Part shown: one piece after another, positions 35,628-42,872 of the stretch | Position numbering within the stretch: the stretch's first letter is position 1 | Layout of the letters: each line of letters starts with the position of its first letter | Source: Sphingopyxis sp. GW247-27LB | GTDB lineage: Bacteria > Pseudomonadota > Alphaproteobacteria > Sphingomonadales > Sphingomonadaceae | DNA length: 64,000 nucleotides | Direction: 5' to 3' | Assembly: GCF_002277025.1 (NCBI RefSeq) | Contig: NZ_NIWD01000015.1 | Span: 303,968 to 367,967 of the forward strand | Program-made: the position numbers and the translations under genes | The notes under the pieces: generated by a model | The model's database searches: none | What the model saw: the letters and a program-made list of their open reading frames with translations, nothing else | Told to the model about the DNA's origin: nothing

Positions 35628-35640
35628 TGATGTTTTATAC
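35628..35640. promoter_or_regulatory. TGATGTTTTATAC motif shared with the EHR regulator promoter
   Basis: This 13-mer differs by one base from 23434-23446 and lies immediately upstream of the paralogous XRE gene. It may be a common operator or a -10 region (GTATAAAA on the coding strand). Confidence 0.4.
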
Positions 35641-35688
35641 GTCAAATATCAGTCTTAACAATTTAAGCTGGTGTTGTATATATGCCTT

Positions 35689-35979
35689 ATGCCATTCATT
35701 GAATCAGTTCCTGGGGAGGAAAGCCTCGTTGGCGGCGCGAGTGCAACGCGCTCGCCCGTCAGCGGCGTTAACGCCCATCTCCGGCTGATCCCTCGCGATC
35801 CCAGCGACTTCCGGGTTGTGGTGACATTCCACCGCGCCGACGGCTCGCTCTGCGAGGCTGAGCTGAAACCCGTCGAAGCTGCAGGCCTGATGTCAGAAAT
35901 CGCGTGCGTCATCGACCAGGGCAACGGGCGGGAACACCGGAAGGGAACAGCGCCCGATGCAGGAGCATGCGATGGCTGA
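35689..35979 (+). CDS. Hypothetical protein (96 aa)
   Basis: I see no known domain. The peptide begins MPFIESVPGEESLVGG and contains a beta-like block, DFRVVVTFHRADGSLCEAELKP. Codon use looks coding. ATG 35689 is chosen over an upstream in-frame GTG at 35671; neither has a strong ribosome-binding site. It lies upstream of and slightly overlaps another small gene before pckA. Confidence 0.45.
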   Translation: MPFIESVPGEESLVGGASATRSPVSGVNAHLRLIPRDPSDFRVVVTFHRADGSLCEAELKPVEAAGLMSEIACVIDQGNGREHRKGTAPDAGACDG

Positions 35980-36151
35980 TGAACCGGAAAATCAGGCCCC
36001 GGCCAGCAAACACGTCAAGGCGGACCCGCAACGTCCGGACAGTGTTCCCGATGGCCATGCACTTGCGGACGATCCGCCCGGAAAGGGCCGTATCCATCGC
36101 CCCAAGCTGTCGCTTCGCTATCGCTCGCAGACTTTCGCAACCGACCGGTGA
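35972..36151 (+). CDS. Small hydrophilic hypothetical protein (59 aa)
   Basis: The peptide (MADEPENQAPASKHVKADP, ending with a basic RPKLSLRYRSQTFATDR) is charged and Pro-rich, probably disordered. GGAG lies 7 nt before ATG 35972. It is 52 bp upstream of pckA and in the same direction. No family recognised. Confidence 0.42.
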   Translation: MADEPENQAPASKHVKADPQRPDSVPDGHALADDPPGKGRIHRPKLSLRYRSQTFATDR

Positions 36152-36203
36152 AGCGCAGCGCCCCAAAAACTCACACCAGTCCCTGAAAGAGGCCTTTGAT
36201 CCC

Positions 36204-37802
36204 ATGACCCTGACGCTCACACACCCGGAGATCGCCATCAAGGCAGGTGGCCAGCTTCATGAAAACCTCGACACGCCGCAGCTTGTCGAGCTGGCGCTGC
36301 GTCGCAGCGAAGGCCGTATGTCGGAACATGGCGCGCTCGTGGTGGAAACCGGCGAGCACACCGGGCGTTCGGCCCAGGACAAGTTCATCGTGCGCGACGT
36401 CCTGACCAAGGACGATGTTTGGTGGGGCTCAGCGAACAAGCCGATGAATGGCGAAGCGTTCGAGCAGCTCCACGCGGACTTCCTCAAGCACCTTGCCACG
36501 CTCGACGACGTCTTCGTTCAGGACCTGTTTGGCGGATCGCAGGCTGAACACCGTGTCGGCGTTCGCATCGTCACCGAGCTTGCCTGGCATTCGAGTTTCG
36601 TGCGCACCATGCTCGTGCGCCCCACCTCAGACGAACTCCAGCGTTTCAGCGCCGACTACACGATCATCGACTTGCCCAGCTTTCGCGCGGATCCCGAGCG
36701 ACATGGCTGCCGCTCCGAGACCGTGATCGCCATCGATTTCATGCAGCGCGTCATTCTGATTGGCGGCACTGGCTACGCAGGCGAGATCAAGAAGGCGGTC
36801 TTTACCGTCCTCAACTTTGTCCTGCCGCAGCAGGGTGTCATGCCGATGCATTGTTCGGCCAACATCGGCCCCGATGGCGATACCGCGATTTTCTTCGGCT
36901 TGTCGGGCACCGGCAAGACGACCCTTTCGGCCGACGCCTCGCGCACCCTGATTGGTGACGATGAACATGGCTGGTCGGACACTGCCGTGTTCAACTTCGA
37001 GGGCGGTTGCTACGCCAAGATGATCCGGCTCTCAGCCGAGGCCGAGCCGGAGATCCACGCCACCACGCAGCGGTTCGGGACGATCCTTGAAAACGTGGTG
37101 ATGCATCCCGAGACGCGCGCGCTCGACCTCGACGACGCCTCGCTCGCCGAGAACAGCCGCGGCGCCTATCCAATCCACTTCATCCCCAATGCCTCCTGCG
37201 AGAACATGGGTCCGGTGCCCAAGAACCTGATCATGCTGACAGCGGACGCTTTTGGTGTCCTGCCGCCGATCGCCAAGCTCACCCCCGAACAGGCGATGTA
37301 TCACTTCCTGTCGGGCTACACGGCCAAGGTCGCGGGCACTGAAATGGGCGTCACCGAACCAGAGGCGACATTCTCGACCTGCTTTGGCGCCCCCTTCATG
37401 CCACGTCACCCCAGCATCTACGGCAATCTCCTGCGCAGAAGGATTGCCGCTGCGGGCGTGGATTGCTGGCTGGTCAACACCGGATGGACCGGCGGCCAGT
37501 ATGGCACCGGCTCGCGCATGCCGATCAAGGTGACCCGTTCGCTCCTCAATGCAGCCCTGTCAGGCAAGCTCAAGCATGCCCAGTTCCGCACCGATCCCAA
37601 TTTCGGTTTCGAGGTTCCGGTCGAGGTCGAGGGTGTCGATACACAGATCCTCGATCCCCGCGCGACCTGGGCCGACGGGCATGACTACGACCATGCCGCG
37701 CGAGGTCTCGCCGACCGCTTCCGGCGCAATTTCACGCAGTTCGTCGCGCATGTCGACGAGAGCGTCCGGCGGGCAGGTCCTCCCGGGTTTTTCGATGCCT
37801 AG
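36204..37802 (+). CDS. pckA: Phosphoenolpyruvate carboxykinase (ATP)
   Basis: This 532-residue enzyme converts oxaloacetate and ATP to PEP, the first step of gluconeogenesis. Signatures are the Walker A loop GLSGTGKTTLSAD, LIGDDEHGWSD with the metal-binding Asp, FNFEGGCYAK and the NTGWTGGQYGTGSRM adenine/oxaloacetate region. Its length is normal for the ATP-dependent family. ATG 36204 is the first with full family homology. Confidence 0.96.
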   Translation: MTLTLTHPEIAIKAGGQLHENLDTPQLVELALRRSEGRMSEHGALVVETGEHTGRSAQDKFIVRDVLTKDDVWWGSANKPMNGEAFEQLHADFLKHLATLDDVFVQDLFGGSQAEHRVGVRIVTELAWHSSFVRTMLVRPTSDELQRFSADYTIIDLPSFRADPERHGCRSETVIAIDFMQRVILIGGTGYAGEIKKAVFTVLNFVLPQQGVMPMHCSANIGPDGDTAIFFGLSGTGKTTLSADASRTLIGDDEHGWSDTAVFNFEGGCYAKMIRLSAEAEPEIHATTQRFGTILENVVMHPETRALDLDDASLAENSRGAYPIHFIPNASCENMGPVPKNLIMLTADAFGVLPPIAKLTPEQAMYHFLSGYTAKVAGTEMGVTEPEATFSTCFGAPFMPRHPSIYGNLLRRRIAAAGVDCWLVNTGWTGGQYGTGSRMPIKVTRSLLNAALSGKLKHAQFRTDPNFGFEVPVEVEGVDTQILDPRATWADGHDYDHAARGLADRFRRNFTQFVAHVDESVRRAGPPGFFDA

Positions 37803-37806
37803 TTTC

Positions 37807-38286
37807 ATGCACTCACCCTTTGACAAACTGCGGGAAAAGCCAAAGCCGATGCCCGCCTATGAGCCGGGATCGGTGACCGGCAGCATCGCCCTCCCTGCCT
37901 CTGGCTGGGCGGCAATCATGCGCGGCTTGCTAGGGCGCTGCGCACGATGCGGCGAAGCGCGCCTGTTCATGCGGTTTCTCAAGCCGATCCCACATTGCCC
38001 ACATTGCGGCCAGGACTGGACCCATCAGCAGGCCGATGACTTTCCGGCCTATGTCTCGATCTTCGTGACCGGTCATCTGATGGCACCGCTGATCATTGCT
38101 TTGACCCGGAGTTCAAGTCTTTCAGCCGCTGCGCTCTTAGCAATAGTCCTGCCACTGGCCATGGTTCTCATGATCGGCCTGCTCCAGCCTGCGAAGGGTG
38201 CCATCATCGCCTTGCAGTGGTGGTTCGGCATGCATGGGTTCCGCAAGGAGCGCCCGGAATTAATTCCGGAAGCAGATGAGTCATGA
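37807..38286 (+). CDS. DUF983 family membrane protein
   Basis: This roughly 159-residue protein has a zinc-ribbon-like pair, CARCGEARLF and CPHCGQDW, followed by two transmembrane helices (GHLMAPLIIALTR and LLAIVLPLAMVLMIGLL), the DUF983 layout. The start is uncertain: ATG 37795 overlaps the pckA stop and ATG 37807 follows it. Its stop overlaps the GNAT gene by 4 nt. Confidence 0.83.
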   Translation: MHSPFDKLREKPKPMPAYEPGSVTGSIALPASGWAAIMRGLLGRCARCGEARLFMRFLKPIPHCPHCGQDWTHQQADDFPAYVSIFVTGHLMAPLIIALTRSSSLSAAALLAIVLPLAMVLMIGLLQPAKGAIIALQWWFGMHGFRKERPELIPEADES

Positions 38287-38735
38287 CAATAGAATTCCGC
38301 CCGCTAGCAACGACCGAGATCGGCGAAGCCGTAAGGTTTTGGGAGGCTTGCGGACTGAGCCGTCCTTGGAACGATCCCGAAGCTGATGCCCGGCGGGCGC
38401 TTGAGGGCCCATCCTCGACAATCATCGCTTCCTTTGCCGCAGGTCATCTCATCGGAACGGCGATGTGCGGGTGGGACGGCCATCGCGGGTGGATTTACTA
38501 TCTTGGCGTTGACAACGATTTTCGACGCTGGGGCGTCGGGCGCAAGCTCATCTGGCACTGCGAGGACTGGCTCGGCCAGTTCGGCGCGCCCAAAGTCCAG
38601 CTCATGGTCCGCTCCGAAAATGAAGCGGCGGCCCGCTTCTACGAAAAGATCGGCTACGAGGAAGACAGCTTCCGCTTTTTCTATCGCCGCACCGCCACGA
38701 AGCGTCACCGCGAACAGCAATCCGAAGCGCCCTGA
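38283..38735 (+). CDS. GNAT acetyltransferase (YpeA-like)
   Basis: This 150-residue N-acetyltransferase has the acetyl-CoA binding pattern YLGVDNDFRRWGVGRKLIWHCEDWL and the terminal VRSENEAAARFYEKIGYEED. It resembles YpeA; the substrate is unknown. Co-translated with the DUF983 gene (ATGA overlap). Confidence 0.88.
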   Translation: MTIEFRPLATTEIGEAVRFWEACGLSRPWNDPEADARRALEGPSSTIIASFAAGHLIGTAMCGWDGHRGWIYYLGVDNDFRRWGVGRKLIWHCEDWLGQFGAPKVQLMVRSENEAAARFYEKIGYEEDSFRFFYRRTATKRHREQQSEAP

Positions 38736-38879
38736 TCCGCTCGTTAGCCGGGCGCAAACAGACTGACGCCCCCTTTCGAGGCCCATCAGCGCTCCGATCG
38801 AGTTGCCGGCCTCCCGGCGTTGTCAGGCGCGATTTTCATTTCAGGCCAGCCCTTGCTGGCGCATTTCAGGAAACAGCCA

Positions 38880-39077
38880 ATGGTCGATGCAAATGTGTTC
38901 CTCGCTGGCAGCAATGAAGTCGGCCCCATGTTCGAAAACATGCATTTTGGTTTCGCTCCGACACCGGGTGACAATGTCGAGATCGAAGGCAAGGCCTATG
39001 CCGTCTCCAGCGTCATTCACACGCCGAGCATCTACGGAATCGGCGCAAAGCTCAAGGTTACTATTCGGGCAAAGTAG
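38880..39077 (+). CDS. Hypothetical protein (65 aa)
   Basis: The start MVDANVFLAGSNEVGPMFENM lies behind an AGGAAA ribosome-binding site. The second half (PTPGDNVEIEGKAYAVSSVIHTP) looks like a small beta-barrel protein. No family recognised. A GC-rich terminator hairpin follows the stop at 39096, which supports it as an expressed unit. Confidence 0.5.
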   Translation: MVDANVFLAGSNEVGPMFENMHFGFAPTPGDNVEIEGKAYAVSSVIHTPSIYGIGAKLKVTIRAK

Positions 39078-39095
39078 CAGAGCCCGAGGGTCGCA

Positions 39096-39124
39096 CCGGC
39101 CGACTGGGATTCCTGGTCGGCCGG
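39096..39124 (+). terminator. Strong GC hairpin
   Basis: CCGGCCGAC (39096-39104) pairs perfectly with GTCGGCCGG (39116-39124) across an 11-nt loop, followed by CCCCTGTTTTC. It sits 19 bp past the small gene's stop and before zapE. Confidence 0.6.
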
Positions 39125-39153
39125 TATCCCCTGTTTTCAGTCCATCACAATTC

Positions 39154-40305
39154 ATGGAGTCAAGGTACTTGCCACAGAGCAAAGTCATCGCGCGTTACGA
39201 GGACGCCATTGCAACGGGCCAGCTGCGCCTCGACGACGCCCAGCGTCAGGTCGCAATGCGCTTTGGCGAAGCGATCGCCCAACTGGAATTGCAGGCCCAG
39301 CGTCCTGGTCTTATGGCTCGCTTCACGCGGCGCAAACCCGAGCCGGTCCGGGGTGTCTACCTCTGGGGCGGCGTCGGGCGCGGCAAATCGATGCTGATGG
39401 ACCTGTTCTTCGATTGCGTTGAGATCAGCGACAAACGGCGGGTCCACTTCCATGAATTCATGCAGGAGGTGCACGACCGGTTGCGCGTCGAGCGCGCGAA
39501 GGAGACCGGCGACCCGATCCTGCCGGTCGCGGAGGCAATTGCTGCGGAGGCCCGGCTGATTGCATTCGACGAGATGATCGTCACCAACTCGGCTGATTCC
39601 ATGATCCTGTCCCGGTTGTTTACCCGGATCATCGGCCACGGCGTAACCGTGGTCGCAACCTCCAACCGGCCACCTCAGGATCTCTACAAGAACGGGCTCA
39701 ATCGGGAGCATTTCCTGCCGTTTATTGCGCTGCTCAAAGACCGGCTCGACGTCCTCAGCCTTGACGGGCCAACCGACTATCGCATGCAGCGTCTGGGCGG
39801 CTTCCAGACCTGGCATGCACCCAGCGGCGATGCGGCAACCGAAGCCCTGAGCCGCGCGTTCTTCCGGCTAACCGATTTCCCGGTCGAGGACCGCGACCAC
39901 GTCCCGTCCGAAACCGTGGTGATCAAAGGCGGGCGGGAACTGTTCGTGCCCAAATCGCTGAAGGGCGTGGCGGTATTCTCGTTCAAGCGTCTGTGCGGGG
40001 AACCGCGCGGTATTCCCGACTACATGGCCCTGGCACATCGCTATCACACCGTCATTCTGGTGGGCATCCCGGTGCTTGACGCGAACCGGAAATCCGAAGC
40101 CGCCCGATTCAAGACCTTGATCGACACGCTGTACGAGAATGGCGTCAAACTACTCGCCTCCGCCGATCGCGATCCCGACACGCTCTACTGCGCAACGGAA
40201 GATGCCTTCGAGTTCGAGCGGACCGTTTCGCGTCTCAACGAGATGGGGTCGCACGAATACCTCGCCCGGGGCCACGGCGTCGGGGACGAAACGGTAGCGG
40301 CGTAG
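39154..40305 (+). CDS. zapE: Cell division protein ZapE (AFG1-like ATPase)
   Basis: This 383-residue P-loop ATPase has Walker A GGVGRGKSMLMDLFF, HFHEFMQEVHDRL, Walker B LIAFDEMIVTNSADSMI and the sensor VVATSNRPPQDLYKNGLNR, all typical of ZapE/AFG1. In E. coli it associates with FtsZ during division under stress. ATG 39154 lacks a ribosome-binding site; the in-frame TTG at 39169 has GGAG and AAGG upstream and may be the real start. Confidence 0.92.
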   Translation: MESRYLPQSKVIARYEDAIATGQLRLDDAQRQVAMRFGEAIAQLELQAQRPGLMARFTRRKPEPVRGVYLWGGVGRGKSMLMDLFFDCVEISDKRRVHFHEFMQEVHDRLRVERAKETGDPILPVAEAIAAEARLIAFDEMIVTNSADSMILSRLFTRIIGHGVTVVATSNRPPQDLYKNGLNREHFLPFIALLKDRLDVLSLDGPTDYRMQRLGGFQTWHAPSGDAATEALSRAFFRLTDFPVEDRDHVPSETVVIKGGRELFVPKSLKGVAVFSFKRLCGEPRGIPDYMALAHRYHTVILVGIPVLDANRKSEAARFKTLIDTLYENGVKLLASADRDPDTLYCATEDAFEFERTVSRLNEMGSHEYLARGHGVGDETVAA

Positions 40306-40373
40306 CTGCGCGACCAACCTCGTCGATCACCGATTCACGAACACGATCATCCAAAAACGAAAGAGTGCAAGCC

Positions 40374-40565
40374 ATGACTGCAAAACCACTCCTCAAGCCG
40401 ACAGCCCGCAACAGTGACTTCTACCTGAACCGGCTCAACACCTGCCTGGAAGAGGCCAAGGAAGCCTCTCTACCGCGCGTCAGGGAACGCTCCATGCGCG
40501 CTGCTGCTGCGTGGAAAGAGATGTACGAGAAGGCGCAGCTATTTGAACGGCGTCTCGGCCGCTGA
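40374..40565 (+). CDS. Small hypothetical protein (63 aa)
   Basis: The peptide starts MTAKPLLKPTARNSDFYLNR and then forms a charged amphipathic helix (LNTCLEEAKEASL and AAAAWKEMYEKAQLFERRL). It lies between zapE and fabH in the same direction. I recognise no family, but coding character is clear and it may be co-transcribed with fabH. Confidence 0.5.
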   Translation: MTAKPLLKPTARNSDFYLNRLNTCLEEAKEASLPRVRERSMRAAAAWKEMYEKAQLFERRLGR

Positions 40566-40582
40566 AACGGAACGTGGCACAT

Positions 40583-41542
40583 ATGACGCGGCGTGCGGCG
40601 ATCATCGGAACAGGCAGCTATTTGCCCGAGCGCATCGTCAGCAACGACGAACTGGCGCACACAGTCGCAACCAGCGATGACTGGATTGTCGAGCGAACCG
40701 GGATCCGGGCGCGCCATATAGCCGCAGACGACGAAATGACATCCGATCTGGCCACGATTGCGGCCCGGCGGGCTCTGGAAGCGGCCGGCATTGCACCGGA
40801 AGCTGTCGGGCTCATTGTTCTGGCGACGACCACGCCGGACAAGACTTTCCCCGCCACTGCCGTACAGGTTCAGGCCAATCTCGGTATCGGCGACTGCGTT
40901 GCATTCGACGTGCAAGCGGTCTGCTCAGGCTTCCTCTATGCGCTCTCGGTCGCCGATGCCATGCTCTGCCGCGATCCCGACCTGGTTGCACTCGTCATCG
41001 GTGCCGAGACATTCACGCGGCTGCTCGATTGGGACGACCGTTCGACCTGCGTGCTCTTTGGCGATGGTGCGGGTGCCGTAGTCCTTCGGTCAAAATCGGA
41101 TGGCAGCGGCATCCTCGCAACGCGCCTTCATGCTGATGGCCAGCATCGCGATCTACTCCATGTCGATGGTGGGCCATCGAGCACCGGCACTGTTGGCAAG
41201 GTCCGCATGAAGGGGCGCGAGGTCTATCGGCACGCCGTGGTCAATCTCGCCGCAGTCCTTGAGGAGATTGCTCTCGCCGTTGGCGTCCGCGTCGAGGATT
41301 TCGACTGGATCGTGCCCCATCAGGCCAATCTGCGCATTCTGGAAGGCACGGCGAAAAAGCTTGGTCTGCGTCCCGAGAGGATTGTTGTGACCGTTGAACA
41401 GCAGGCCAACACGTCGGCGGCATCGGTCCCGCTGGCACTTGATCAGGCCGTCCGCGACGGCCGGGTCAAGCCGGGTGATCTCGTTGCTCTCGAAGCCATG
41501 GGGGGCGGATTGACCTGGGGTGCAGCCGCAATCCTTTGGTAG
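40583..41542 (+). CDS. fabH: 3-oxoacyl-ACP synthase III (FabH)
   Basis: This 319-residue ketoacyl synthase III condenses acyl-CoA with malonyl-ACP. The Cys-His-Asn triad is complete: C114 in VQAVCSGFLYAL, His in WIVPHQANLRI (~245) and Asn in EQQANTSAASVPLA (~275), close to E. coli numbering. A GTG at 40574 is an alternative start. As an accessory copy beside a spermidine-synthase-like gene it may serve a special lipid or metabolite. Confidence 0.9.
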   Translation: MTRRAAIIGTGSYLPERIVSNDELAHTVATSDDWIVERTGIRARHIAADDEMTSDLATIAARRALEAAGIAPEAVGLIVLATTTPDKTFPATAVQVQANLGIGDCVAFDVQAVCSGFLYALSVADAMLCRDPDLVALVIGAETFTRLLDWDDRSTCVLFGDGAGAVVLRSKSDGSGILATRLHADGQHRDLLHVDGGPSSTGTVGKVRMKGREVYRHAVVNLAAVLEEIALAVGVRVEDFDWIVPHQANLRILEGTAKKLGLRPERIVVTVEQQANTSAASVPLALDQAVRDGRVKPGDLVALEAMGGGLTWGAAAILW

Positions 41543-41583
41543 AATTGTTGATTTGTCATGAGGATGAAAGGAGCGGCAAGACC

Positions 41584-42474
41584 GTGACGGATAGCTACTC
41601 CGGCAGCTCAACCGATACATACAGTTCAGCTGCCGCGATGGTGGTTGAGGATCGTAGCGCCACCGAAATCGAGGACTTCCTCGATCACATTGACCGGATT
41701 GATCGCGATCATCGGTGGAGCGCCCGGTTCGAGGCGGCACCCTCGCAGCTTCATCACGAGGAAGCTGGCTTTGTCGCGCCGCTGGTATTCGAGCTGGGGG
41801 ACATCAGAAGCCTGCTGGCGAACTGGGCCTATGTTCAAAGTGCCATGAGCATCACCGACCCATTCCGGCTTATGCTCGAATATACTCAGGCCATGATGGG
41901 CTTCCTGCTTTTCAATCCGTCCCCGAAAACAATCGAGATTATCGGCCTCGGCGGAGGCTCACTGGCGAAGTATTGTCACAAATTTCTGCCCGAGAGTTCG
42001 ATCCGAGGGGTCGAGGTAGATTGGGATGTCCTGGCCGTCGCCGACCAATTTTGCATGCCCCCCGGCAGTGATCGCTTCGAGATAATCTGGGGTGACGGTT
42101 CAGACTTCGTGGCAAAGGACGAGCGGACGACCGACATTCTGCTTGTCGATGGCTTCGACAGCAGTGGGCAACCTGCCCAGCTATGTTCGCTGGATTTCTA
42201 TCGCGCTTGCCGTGCCCGGCTAAACGCTGGCGGCATTTTCGTCGTCAATCTGTGCAATTACCCTGGGAAGCACGTGCCGATGCTGCATCGGCTCCGCGAA
42301 TGTTTTGGTGAGGTTATCACGGTGACGGTCGAAGCCGGAATGAATCTCGTCGTTTTTGCGTTCAGGGACGAGCGCTTAGAATTTGACCGCGAAAAGCTGC
42401 GAGTGACGGCGGGAAATCTGCAGTTCAAACATCAATTGCCGTTGGCAGATCTGGTGGAAACCCTGCTCTGGTAA
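41584..42474 (+). CDS. Spermidine synthase-like methyltransferase-fold protein
   Basis: This 296-residue protein has a Ser/Thr-rich N-terminus and a Rossmann SpeE-like domain: IEIIGLGGGSLAKYCHKFLP, IRGVEVDWDVLAVADQF and DILLVDGFDSSG. The catalytic-loop Asp of true spermidine synthases sits in a VDSTDP-like motif; here it reads VDGFDS, so the amine substrate may differ. GTG 41584 is chosen because AAGGAG lies 10 nt upstream; longer starts would overlap fabH. Confidence 0.8.
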   Translation: MTDSYSGSSTDTYSSAAAMVVEDRSATEIEDFLDHIDRIDRDHRWSARFEAAPSQLHHEEAGFVAPLVFELGDIRSLLANWAYVQSAMSITDPFRLMLEYTQAMMGFLLFNPSPKTIEIIGLGGGSLAKYCHKFLPESSIRGVEVDWDVLAVADQFCMPPGSDRFEIIWGDGSDFVAKDERTTDILLVDGFDSSGQPAQLCSLDFYRACRARLNAGGIFVVNLCNYPGKHVPMLHRLRECFGEVITVTVEAGMNLVVFAFRDERLEFDREKLRVTAGNLQFKHQLPLADLVETLLW

Positions 42475-42872
42475 TCTGCCAGCCCTGACCGCGCCCCGCT
42501 AGGTGGCCCAAGCTGATCCATCGATGATGGATGGAAACCCTGGGCAATCTTCCGATCCGTTTGGTTGCTGCCGGTCGCCCTGTGCCAAATGCTCTTCATT
42601 GGGTGAAACCAAGCAAATCCAAGCGGCTATCCAAACTGCGATACCTCGGCGCTGACAATGTGCTCGTTTTCTGAGGGGAACTGCAGAAAATCGGTCCCGG
42701 GCCACCGGTTTCCCGCAAGACGACTGCTGGCGGATGGAACCTCCCTGCACGCGCAAACGCACATTGATCGCCCGTCTGGGCACGCTGGACCTTCTCGGAC
42801 TGCCGGTTGGAAAAGACTTGACCATGACATTATGTCAAGGTTGATGAAGGTGCGACTTGAGGAGCACAAGAG
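42475..42872. other. Intergenic region before the copper island
   Basis: No convincing gene is present in these ~400 bp. The right end contains the MerR-type promoter of the copper operon (42818-42847). The rest shows nothing I can interpret. Confidence 0.45.
42818..42847 (+). promoter_or_regulatory. CueR/MerR-type promoter of the copper operon
   Basis: TTGACC (42818-42823) is followed after an 18-bp spacer by a TGATGA-like -10 (42842-42847). Between them lies the dyad ACCATGACA-TTA-TGTCAAGGT (42821-42841; 8 of 9 arm positions pair). It matches the ACC...GGT operators of CueR-like regulators; a CueR-like gene is third in this operon. Confidence 0.65.
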
